A stretch of DNA of 64,000 bases from Marchantia polymorpha subsp. ruderalis (taxonomy: Eukaryota > Streptophyta > Marchantiopsida > Marchantiales > Marchantiaceae): the NCBI GenBank assembly GCA_037833965.1, contig AP031356.1, positions 6,904,501 through 6,968,500 on the forward strand, read 5' to 3'. Within the stretch, counting starts at the first letter, position 1. Every line of letters starts with the position of its first letter. Both the position numbers and the translations under genes were made by a program. Below, piece by piece: positions 36,188-47,074 of the stretch. The notes beneath the pieces were generated by a model. It did not search any database and was not told where the DNA came from. It saw only the letters and a list, made by a program, of their open reading frames with translations.

Positions 36188-36899
36188 TCAAGAAACCGCA
36201 CCACCTGTCTACGATATCGACTTATCGAAATGTGTTCTACTGGTTATGAAGTTTGCTTTGCAGATGTGCGTCACTCCATCCCTTGCTAAGAATTTCAACT
36301 TCGCAAAAAAAAAAACTGTATCAAATTCATTCCTTGTCGATCTTGATTTCCCTCCCAGTGGCGATGCAGCAACTCCTCCTCTTACAATCTCGTATAAGCA
36401 TCAGAAAACCTATTAACCTATCTCGATGTATGCTTCCTCTGTCACTCCTGTGCTCTGAAAGCAGACGATGAAAAAGAAGGGAGTAACCAAGTTTCTAATC
36501 CACCTGACCCTCCGCTCTGCCTTGATATTGATTGTAGCTTTCGCAACAATCAATCCTTAAAGCCGAGTCGAAATCGAATATAAAGTTGTATTATATGTGC
36601 GCATCGCGCTACAAAACTTTTTGCGACACCCTTCTCCGAGCCCATCTAATGGTTTCGCACATCTTCCTCACGACCGTGACTCGCTCGTTTTTTGCTCCCA
36701 TCCCCGCTCCAATGCACAAGATAGAACCAAGACATGGGGATAGCAAGACATGAAACCCCAATCTAAGGTAGATCTTTGATCATCTAACCCTCTTCTTTAT
36801 GTGAAACTTCTTCCATGGACTCGGTGGAAACAGAATCCCGAGAAGTAGCAGCGGAAGTGAGATCAGACCAACCGCGACAGGTGAGTTTCACGGAAATCA

Positions 36900-36921
36900 C
36901 TAAACCCTAAACCCTAAACCC
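36900..36921 (+). repeat. Interstitial plant telomere repeat, three units
   Basis: Three tandem CTAAACC units (plant telomere TTTAGGG on the other strand). It abuts the presumed start of the LTR retrotransposon fossil at about 36922. Such short tracts also occur as telo-boxes in plant promoters. Confidence 0.85.
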
Positions 36922-38700
36922 ATGTTTTATATGTGGGAACCAGCTCCCACATAATCCCGGTTTTGTACCAACAAACCGGACAAAAGTAATAAATAAGTAC
37001 TATGCTAGGTAGGTTTATGCTAGAATTAGATTTGTGCAATGCAGTTTAGGGGTTAGGTGTCGCACCGAGTTCTTTGAACTAAAAAAGTGGCTAAAGGACA
37101 ATATACAACCTGGAGAAGGTGATCGAAACTTCGGAGACGGGTACAACAAAAAACAGACTGCTGAGAAGGGAGGAAGAGTCCCAAGAAGCTTCCTTAGTGG
37201 ATGTTTTTGCCCCATCCACCGAAACCAAGATATTCCGCCAGAAGTCAAAAATAGAGTTTGGAGCTGGGAGATTAGGATTTGGGGTCGCCATGGGTTCAGG
37301 TCTGAGATCTCTGAGATTTTTCAGCGAGGACAAAGATTATGTAGGAGTTAGTACTTAAAGCCAAGACGCTTAGTAGCTTAGTATCTTGTTTTCCGTGAGG
37401 TTTGTGTGCTTTCCCATCAGAAAAGAAAATTGTTTCTTTGCAAGGCACGACGCGTCTAGTGGCAAGATCCATTGTGGGTGACTGTTGCATTTTTTTCTAC
37501 TTGGTGTATACTCTCGTTGCTCATTTCCGGGAAGAATCTATTGGAACCTATAGTACGAGATCACTTCAGCTGTTGGAGGCGGGTGCAGGCAGAAGAACCT
37601 GAGATTTTTTGTGGCCCAAGTAGCATGGAGGGGAGGAGACGTGTAACAAGGTGTTCCTTGTGATCTTTACAGTACGAGTGATCGTTGTCTGAATTCTGAG
37701 CTAAGGCGAGAATTCCTCCCTCGAAAAGCCTATGAGTAGGTCTGGAAGGTAAACCTGGACAAAATCCTCAGGATTCATTAAGTAGGTTATGTGCAGTTTA
37801 GTTGCAATGTTGTTGTAGTCTAGAGAAACTCTACGTGACCGTATCTGTGTCGGAGTAACACTTGGGCGCTGGGAGAAGAAGTCAGACGCAACTAACAAAC
37901 TACCAGGTGGCAGGTTAGAGGTTAGTGGATGTACAGTTATGTGGAATAATACAAGGCATTGATAGTCAGGTCACTTAAAAATGTCGGTCAGTGGAGAAAC
38001 CGGCCACTCTAAATAAAGCGTTCAGTGGTTCCAGCCACTTGTTTAAAAATCTGACGAGAAAGTTCCATCACTCTGATCCGGATCGCTCTGGTCCAAATCT
38101 GGAAGGTACAATTTCCAAAAATTGTAGGATAGGCTCTATTAGGTTTAGAAGTAAACTGTAGGTCTTCGTGGGAACGAAGTTGGAGCGGTTTACTGGGGAG
38201 CGCATTTAACTTAAATTAGATGCAAACCCGAGGATTTCTGATCCGCAAGATTGCTACATGTGATTTTTGGCGCCGCTGCCCGGAACCTATTTGATTTATT
38301 TCTAGACTTGTTAGAAGCCTGCGCAAAATATTTGTAGTACAGAAGTGAGTTGTATTCACGGCTGTATGAAACAACATAAACAGGAAAGTGACGGTCCACG
38401 AAGATCCAGCCGAAAGAAGAGAAGTGACAAAGAATGGGAGGATCTGTCTTTTGTTTCCATCATAGTGGATCTTGGTGGAGCCGAACCGGAAGAACTGATC
38501 ACAACCGAAGGAGGGGCAGTTCCACTTGGAGGTGGTCAACCTTTGGTACCGAATTGCGGAAGTTCTCCGGACGAAGTTCACAGCATGGCCAAAAGCACTT
38601 CTCGGTTGAAGTACCGGAAGTTTAAAGGTGACTGAAGGGAGGACGTGGACGAGTGGCTATGCGAGTTTAACTCAACTGCTGCAGCAAACCAGGAGGATTG
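36922..38700 (+). mobile_element. Ty3-type LTR retrotransposon fossil, broken (LTR, primer site, start of gag)
   Basis: Parts seen: a probable 5' LTR at about 36922-38258; a primer-binding-site-like stretch at 38268-38283 beginning TGGCGCCG, resembling the tRNA-Asp-primed sites of Athila/Tat-type elements; and a gag-like open stretch from about 38345, with FKGD and DEWLCEFNS, ending near 38700, where unrelated repeat DNA follows. No pol region or second LTR was found in the window. It is an incomplete, broken copy; the age cannot be judged without the partner LTR. Confidence 0.6.
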
Positions 38701-38817
38701 CTCTCGGTGGAATGTGTGAGGAGAGAAACCCTCGCCCATCAAGTCGTCGAGAGAGAGAGAGCGGAGACGGGCGCGAAGATGAGCGACTTTGTGATGAGTA
38801 AAGTCTCGATGACATTT
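38698..38817 (-). repeat. Dispersed repeat, copy 2 (inverted relative to 29612-29734)
   Basis: Minus-strand sequence nearly identical to 29612-29734. It begins exactly where the gag-like stretch of the LTR fossil ceases to be recognisable, which suggests a later insertion or a rearrangement junction. Confidence 0.75.
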
Positions 38818-40991
38818 AAATATAAAGCACACTTAGACCTCTTGCTGCCAAACCCTGAAACTATATACTGCATGCTTATCTGGGGATGATTATATTGGTT
38901 AAATTTATTTAATTAGTTATACGGTATAACTTATACCCCTCAAATAAAATACTTAATGGTAAGCACCTCTTGTCCACTTAGTGCATCAATGGCCCAAAAC
39001 CCAAACCTGTTTTGCGCCTTATTATAGTTTTCTGAAAAAATTCCAAGGGTGCACGATGACTTTAACCTAAACATCGGAACTACAGTAAACTTTATATTTT
39101 ACTTATAACGTATTTAACTAGCTATACGTAACCTGGTTGTAATACATAAACAGCAATAACTTTTGCGAGAATATGGAATTCGGTTGATGGAAAGAGGTAA
39201 ATATCTAGGCACGCTTCTGATGCAAAGAAATAGAAAAATGTTTCTATTTTATAGGAAAAGACTTGGGCATATTTTGTATGATCATTGGATAAAAATTGGA
39301 ATTAAAGATATATGGTTTAAGCTATTCCAAAGAGTAAATAATATTTGTAAGTGAATTTGAGAAGCCAAAAATACGATATTAATTTTCCTTAAGAAGCAAT
39401 TTAATATGGATAAATCTTCTTAATCAAGCAATGTAAACACAAGGGAGTCGAAACTTTGTGCACTTCATCGTGAAGCTTTGTGGAGGAGAATGCGCGTCAA
39501 AGACAACGAGTCTAACGATTCTCCGCGTGTAGGAAGCAAACGCAACATACAGAAATAGCGGAGGGCAAAGGAACGAGGAAGAGCGCACATGCGCGGGAGA
39601 GAGAGAGATGGCGCCAAGGAAGAGTCGCGTGCAGACGGAGTCTGTTGGTATCGTAACCGCAGACGGTGATCACTGCCTTCGGGGCTAGAGCCAGAACTGC
39701 GTCGGCTCCGCGACGGGATAGGAGAGTTATACGGCGTCCAGCATCCGTCCCTTCCCTTAACCGAGTTCAACCCAATCCGTACACCAGACTTTCTCGAGTC
39801 TGTCCGTCAGTCTTACTTTCCGTCCGGCCGTCGGTCTTGGAGCTCAAGCTGCGGCGAGTGAGTTGCGGTGGCTCCGTGTTTTTCGCAGGGCCGTAGAAGA
39901 TACGAAGCCGCGAGGCCGCTGCCATTCGCGCATTCGAGAGCTTTGCGCTCATTGGACGCCCCCATCCGCGTCTCGCCATCGCCAGCGCCGGCGCCGCGCC
40001 GAAGGTGGCCACCGGTCCTCTCGGGTCCGAAATCTCGGGCCCTCGTGCGTTCGGACATCCGCCAGCCTCCCTCCCGCCATTCCATTCCTCGACGCGATTC
40101 GTGCCCTTACATTGGCTTCGTGCTCGAGCGCCCATTCTGCGGTGGCATCGATCGATCGGCAGCATGCGCCATGGCTTCCCCGGTTTGGAGTCCGTTTCTT
40201 CGGCGCGAGGCACGCAGTTGACGAACGGAACGCCCCAGGGTCGTTGCGAGGAGCACGCGAGGCCCTGTCCCGTCCTTCGAGCAGTGGCGCAATGCTTGGG
40301 CTCGATGACTGTGCCTGTCGCAGAGGCTGAATGCGTTGCGATGGACGTTAGTGAGAGCACCTCGTAACTATTTCGTTGAGTTTTGGCATCTCGACCATAT
40401 ATTACATCACATCTATTTTCTGCGATACGGGTATTCTGGGTTGGAACATTGAACTGACGTTCAAGTTGGAGAGATCTCTCGTCTCTCCATAGGTCGCGAA
40501 GGGTGTGCCTTACATCGAAAAGAGCGTTGACGAATTCTAGTAGTGGGCGATCTTTTCTCAGAGTTTAAGTGGGGGTACACTAAATTTTAAACTATCCGTG
40601 TGTACTGAGGTATTAGATTGCACGTGAATGCAAGCTACATGAAGAGCAACTACATCATTCGCGTGCTGAACTTCTGGCTAATTTTACGTCCGTCGTTAAT
40701 ATGTTCTCTCATTCGGTAAATCAGCTCTTGCGTGCACCAATGTAGCCTTAGTAAACTGTTCCCACCATCAGATGCTCCTAAAACGCTTCCAAGAAGATAA
40801 TCCGCCGCTACGGGACGCGATACATCTGTAGCGTCTCGAGCAAATTCTGGAGCCAAGCAAGAACTTGGTAGGAAATCGAATGATACGTGAGAGACCTGGA
40901 TATTGAAAATTGCTGTGGTAAGACACTGGCTTTAGTTGAAGCGTTTGACAAGACATCTCCAACAACGGCTTGAGAGGGTGGATTGGAAAAA
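38818..40991. other. AT-rich spacer, then GC-rich island upstream of the coiled-coil gene
   Basis: 38818-39440 is AT-rich with nothing recognisable. 39660-40370 is GC-rich and CpG-rich with open frames on both strands (for example 39863-40330 plus, 40360-39767 minus) that share no similarity with known proteins; it most likely holds the promoter and a 5' leader exon of the gene starting at or before 40992. 40380-40980 reads like an intron or leader. Confidence 0.5.
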
Positions 40992-43900
40992 ATGACCCAG
41001 CTTGCTCATGAAGAGTATCAGGAAACGAAGTGGCGAGGCAAACCTAGACACGTCTGGGGAAATTACAATATGAGGCCCAGGGACGAAGAAAATGTACCTC
41101 CAAACTTGGATTACAAGGCTATTGAGCAGATTGCTGATGGCGTTGAGAAAATGATACGGTCATGGGGCAACGGACAAGAGAGAGAACCCTACCTTCCGCC
41201 TTGTATGTCGAAGAAAGATGTGGAGTCCTGTACTTCGTCACCAGCGGCCTGTTCGATTAGAGGTATGAATCCTGTGCGCATCGCTACACAACGGAAATTG
41301 ACAAACCTCAACAAAGCAACCACGAGTTGATGCTAGTTTTAACAAAGCAATTTGTGATAAGTACAATCGACATTCGTCCCAACTAGAGTGTGGCGACGGC
41401 CTGCCTACGTCTCGCCAACGGCGGCAGATTCAATGTCTGCAAGCGTTTCCAGGTCGATATTCTCAGTCGAGTGATTGTGTCAAAATAATCTCAAAGTTCT
41501 TATACGATGTTACTAGATTACTAGCTCCTTGTCGTCTTAAAAGATGTTGCACACCTTTCATGTGTTCTCTGAGAATGAATTCATTATTATGCCATCATCC
41601 TTTCGTTTCTTGATCTGCGTGTGAACCACTGACAAATCTGCATTGATCGCGTGATAAACTTGTAATCCCTAGGATTGGACTAGATACTCGCTGAACCTGA
41701 TCGAAAACTCTCATGGGAAGCTTTAAACACCAAGGTGCATCTCAGCCACAAAGTCCGAGATCAGATTGTGACGAAACTTTTGAACTGCAGGTCTGCAGAA
41801 GAACGGGCAGACATCTTCGCCAGCTATCAAAAGCCCTCTGAGCGAGAAAGGCATTGCCGAAGATGGCGGGTGCAATTACATGTGTCCAGTGCAGATACAG
41901 GACGGTCCCGGTGGTGTTACCACTGAAATATCCATCACTGGCAAATGCCCAGCTGCAGGGATCGGGTCGTCGTCCATTAGTCAAATTGTAAGAGCGGAAT
42001 CTATCACCAACAAAGACACGCATGCTGAGAAAAGCGTCACTAAGACAGCCACATATTGGTACATGGAATCTAGCAATGGTAATAATCCAGCAGGGCGAGT
42101 TAACTCAAGACAAGCGGAGGAAATCCCAGAAAGTACTGGGCGCACTGGAGGTAAGTCTACCATAGTATATTATTCTGCTGTTTCTTAGCCCCCAATCAAA
42201 ACAGTTTATGCAAAGTTTTATTCATCGGTAAGCAAATGGACGAACCAATACGGCTCACCTTATACATGAGAGGTGATCGAGTTGAAACCGACCAAGCCTT
42301 CTTCATACTATCTGCACATTCAATCTCTTCCCTATGTTTTGATATGTGTTCTTCCGATTACTCGAAAATGTTTACACCCGTGCAATCGTCGGAGAGCACG
42401 TATTGTAGCTTGTTGAAGAGTTTCATGGCTCAATTTTGAAAGCAGGGTGCTGAAGAGAACATTGGCAGTTGTCATTTCCTGCTGTAGTCTTCTTTTGTAG
42501 AATGATTTCCCTCTCGTATCTTTTCCAGGATTCCGCAGTACCTTCAACCAGAGCTGTTACAATGACAATGTTCTTGGGCCGAGGTGCTGGAGCACGGAAG
42601 ATACGGATGCGAGACCGGTGCTCAGGAGTGAAGGAGATGAGCTATTGTTAGGAAATGAGGCAGGGGAGTCACCAAATGCCACCCCGTTCGCTCCAACAGT
42701 TGAGACCAAATTGAAGAATTTCCACCGCAAAGAAACGAAGCACAGTAGAAAGAAAGAGACCTTATCCTCAAAGAGTCTCTGCAAGGCAAATCAAGAACTC
42801 AACGTACCGCTCAATACATCAGTCATACTAGAGCAAGAGAGAGCAGTTCAACCTCGAATGTTGCTGACACAGATAAAACCGAAAGATGGAGCGTTGGAGG
42901 TGCCTCCACTGCCGAGAGTGAACATTGGTGAGGTTGGTCGGAAGTTGTGCGCATAATAATGAATTGCATTAACATTTTCAACAAAGTGATCTCAGTTTTC
43001 TGTACAGAAACTCGTCAAGCTAGAGGCACCCAAAGTATCAGAAGAACCGTCAAGAAAAGTAGGAAATCACCAGCAGATACGATAGCAGCCGTTTCGTAAG
43101 ATAGTGTTCATACGTCAAAAGGCAATTTTCAGGAGAACCAGCATTTAGAAACAGCTTTGTGTCAACAGGGAACTTCGACGCGATCTTTGACTCGATTGTC
43201 ATTGACGATGAATTGCTGGAGAAGAAGTTGGCAGCTCTGACCACAATGCCACCTACTCCTCTCGTGGTCCGTAGTTTCTGCCCCTGGCTCTGTTGGGGAA
43301 CTCATAAATTTTTTAGCGTTACAGGATGCGTAATCGGCACACATGAACTCACCACTTTGCAACGTGCAACCCAATATGACGTTTGCAACAGGGCAGACAA
43401 TTCACTAGTTGAATCCCTCAAGCAAATCGATGAATACGAATCTTTAAACTTGACCAAACTGACAGTTGTGTGGGTGACCTTTCACAATGGAGTATAGAAT
43501 CACGTAATTATCTGCACGCAGAATCCTGCAGAACTGTCAGAAGATCAGCGAAACAAACAGGTGCAAGATTTGCAAATAGCACTTCTGGAGTGTGCCATGG
43601 AGTATGAACTTAAGGTGAGTTAGTTCGCGACAGATCTGCGCTCAGAGTTGTTTGAACCCTCACATAGTTGTCCGCTGAACGAACTCATTCATTATTAAGG
43701 AAGTAACTGATACACTAAGTTTGACTTTATCTGGAATCAACATGTCTTCTAATTGTGTATTGACTAAATGGTTGCGCTGCTTTACGCCCAGCCTCTTCAA
43801 CTTGGAAAGTCTTAATTTTCTATCATCATAATATGGATTCGTAAAAATCCACGTCGAGGTCATCCTTGCAGACGATCGAGCTGAAAATGAAAATGAAGAG

Positions 43901-46288
43901 CTTGCAAACAACCTCTAAACAGTCAGATCCAGAGTCAAAGTCGACTTCCGAGAAGACTCCAGAGGTGAGTTCGATGCGTTTCCCGACGTTACAATCATCA
44001 GTTATATGTTAACGCCATCGTCACGAAAACACAGGAAGAGCACATATCCTATTTGAAGTAGCCGAGGACGGGCCAATTTCTTCTGCTTGAAGAAGTAGAA
44101 ACTAACACCTGGTCAAGTTTGAACTCCCAGTCAGATCGCTATGAGATGCATATTCGCGCTGAAAAGAAAAACTCTTTGACGATTTTGCAGCAGCAGATGC
44201 TCTACTCCAAAAGCTCTAGAGAATCGCAGATAGTAAGTCAACCACACCGTCCTTTCAACGACGTTGACTGCACTTACCTGCATATAACTTCTTTACGACG
44301 GCGTCTTAGGCAATGACGTTATCTTCAAATCGCTCAAGAATGCCCTTTTGATAGAGTTGGAGTTGATGACCTTGATGTTCAATTGAACGTTTGTTATATC
44401 TAGATCTCAACACCTGGCTAAAACTTTCAGATTCATGGTGTATACGAAAGCATAGTACGGTAAGTGTGTAACAAGTTACAGTTGAGAAACCTGATATTCA
44501 GGTCGAGTCGATGAAAAAACAAATTTTCAAGCTTCAGCGGGAGAAAGCGGTTCTTACCAAGGAATTTCTCCTTTTGCAGAAGAAAGAAAGGTAGGAAATC
44601 AACCTGCCCATCAGAGTGAGGCAGCTTACAAAGAGCCACCGCCTTGAAAGTTTTGAGTGACATGAATTTCCAGTACCTCATATCAGAGGAACATGCTTAT
44701 GCGTAAGCATACTGTAACCGGAATAAGGGAAGAAATTTCTTGCAACGTGGAGTAAATCTTCGTGGGATTACATTTACTGAAATTCAGGATGACTAAGGAC
44801 AATCATCCCCACGAAAAGTGACTAAGTTGGGACGACTGAAGTTAACATGCAGGAAGTTCGAAACTCAGCAAAGAAGCCTGGACGATGCATTACTCAGGGT
44901 CAACCGTCTCACAAAGTAGGTGCTGTGAACCAAAGTCCAATTAAATAAAAAGCTGAATATATGCTTCTTACTTTATGGCACTCACATATTGCTTGCTTCT
45001 CTTGATATGGGTACAGGGAGGTGGTGAAGAAAGAACATGAACTCATGGAAGCTCAACTGATAGAGAAACAAACCATGGTTCAACTTCAAGAAACACAAGA
45101 AGCTCTGGCCAAAGCAGAAGCTAAACGAGTACCACCCAATACATCGGGCATGGAGCCAGCCAAGCTCGTTGCTGCACTTCCTTCCCTCCGAGAATGGATC
45201 AGAACACTGAAAAAGGTGTCCTATGGAAAGAAAAACGATGATCAAGCCTTTTTCTAAGTCACTCTATTTGTTAGACTATATCTATCTCGACGCCACAGTA
45301 TTTATTTGGCGACTTGACGATACGCCCTCCAGTAGCGGAATTGGAGTGTTCATTTGCGAAGAATCATTGATCTATTCGTTTGGATTTGATGATATGAGCA
45401 TACTCTGTTATATGCAGGACAACAGCTACGAACCAATAATTTTCAAGATGGTGGACGGTTATTACAGCCCTGGAGAAGACCCGGACCACACGGTATATAG
45501 GACCAGAAGGAAATTAAGATGAAAGTACTTGACAAATTAAAATCTCAAGGCATTTGCCTCTTGGTCAAAAGTAGATCATGAATGTAGTGTTTGAATAACC
45601 TCATGCGTCCGACTCGTAAACTACCGACGACTTGTTCCGTTTTTGAGTGGTCGATTTCAGGATGCATTGAAGCCCAAGTCCGCAAACGAGACAGCTGCTG
45701 ACGGTGCACAGAAGGTAGTTGAGCGTATGGTACACACTTTGATGAAAGAGGTTCAAGCATTGCAGAGGGAGCTCGGCAGGCTTGGAGGCTGCCGGAGTTT
45801 GAAACCAAAACCTGTAAGTATATAGTTCCTCGACATCCCTCTCTTCACGTCGGTATTGATCCAAGCCAGGTTAAAAGACCGAAATACAAGCACACGACAG
45901 GGAAAGAAATAAGCAGCAAAAGGTGAAAACAAGACAAGACGGTATGCGATGGTCCGAACAACTTCAGATCTAAACTCAGGTCTACTATTATTGTGTATGA
46001 GAGCATCAGGCATTCGGACTCATTGTCTGGAATTTGAGCACTTTCCCATTTACCACAAATAACTGGTGATCTTTGATGACAGGCATCATTATCAGGAGAG
46101 TTGTTGAAGGTCAAGCACTTGAAGAAAGAACACTCAAAAAATTAGAAATGTGATTTGTGCATCGCAGTTGCCGCCCCAAGGTGTCTGGGGAGGTCAGGAA
46201 AACAAACCGGGAAGAACTGCTGCAGCTGGTGGATCTAACCCAAACGGCCATAAACGGTTTTGCGCCTGCTAAGCCCTCGAGCAAGTAA
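40992..46288 (+). CDS. Multi-exon coiled-coil protein of unknown function
   Basis: Exons with matching phases: 40992-41262 (start may lie further upstream), 41791-42150, 42529-42927, 43008-43058, 43133 to about 43270 and about 43390-43476 (possibly one exon), 43522-43614, 43872-43964, 44131-44232, 44431-44454, 44502-44590, 44853-44915, 45017-45215, 45661-45813 and a last exon ending at the TAA 46286-46288. The protein is about 690 residues. The N-terminal third is polar and probably disordered (VPPNLDYKAIEQIADGVEKM early on). From about residue 360 it is helical and charged: RNKQVQDLQIALLECAMEY, KKQIFKLQREKAVLTKEFL, KKEHELMEAQLIEKQTM, VERMVHTLMKEVQALQREL. The C-terminus reads REELLQLVDLTQTAINGF. 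I do not recognise the family. A centrosomal, ciliary or microtubule-associated role would be a guess. Borders of the exons near 43.3, 44.45 and 46.17 kb are uncertain. Confidence 0.68.
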
Positions 46289-47074
46289 GCCCTCTTCATT
46301 ATTAATCATGCACAACCTTTCTCGCTATCGAGTCTACATGAGATTGTCAGCTTGGCAAATATCTGCGTAACGTAGAAGTAGCCTAGAAAGATTACCATAG
46401 TTGGTTTCAGCTGCAATTTTGTAGATTCATGCAACATCTGTCCCTGTCTACATGAATCAACGCATGAAGCAGAAATATCCACACCTGGTGAGACATCGCA
46501 ACATCCGGCACAGGTGTACACCTCCGTACGAAACTTGACAGTTTTGGGACATATTGTACTTTTACTTCTTGCCTTCTCCATGTCGCCATGGAATAAAAGT
46601 CCGCATGATTCACCAAATATCAGGAACTAGGAATGTCTAGAATGATCTTGAGGGGATCTTTAAGTACATGTTTCATGATCGTAGCTCCTGAATTTCAAGG
46701 AGCAGAGCCACAGACTTACATGTGTACTGCGCTGGGATCAGAGACATGCCTGTTGTCAGACATGTTACAGATGCTGACGACTCTTTCAGGCGATAATACA
46801 TTCTCAATGTTTTCCACGTTTAGCGTTTCTGGAACAGGTGACCAGAAGGGCATGGATCCTGTTATTTCTCGCAATTCTATCCTTGTACCGGTGTCAAAAA
46901 ATCTCAAGTATCACTCGCTTTCCAGACATGACCTTGACAATGCAGAAACTAATGTTCATCTGTATATCACTCTCCCGCGTACTCCCGCAGCTCAAACTAG
47001 ACTATAACAGACGTCTACACCATATATGTGCCTCTTAGCACTAGAACTACCGGTTTGATTGCATCCGGAATATC
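46289..47074. other. Convergent 3' ends between coiled-coil gene and reductase
   Basis: About 790 bp between the stop codons of two convergent genes; it should hold both 3' UTRs. Plus-strand open frames such as 46633-47007 have no recognisable similarity. Confidence 0.5.

Larger units (their letters stand above)
31880..36200 (-). mobile_element. Degenerate non-LTR retrotransposon (LINE, APE-type, two ORFs)
   Basis: A minus-strand LINE of about 4.3 kb: tandem leader repeats (36187-36069), ORF1 (from 36061), ORF2 with endonuclease, reverse transcriptase and a C-terminal CCHC knuckle, and an AT-rich 3' end near 31.9 kb. The order ORF1-APE-RT-CCHC is that of L1-like plant LINEs. Both ORFs contain several stops and frameshifts, so the copy is dead but still easily readable, implying moderate age. 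I could not fix the 3' tail or target-site duplication; the outer borders are approximate to 50-100 bp. Confidence 0.9.

Noticed and set aside
39767-40360. 197-codon minus-strand frame in the GC-rich island
   Set aside because: Compositional; open on both strands and without similarity.
45223-45522. Open stretch between coiled-coil exons
   Set aside because: Follows a proper exon end at 45215 with a donor; the downstream exon at 45661 joins in phase without it, so it is read as intron.
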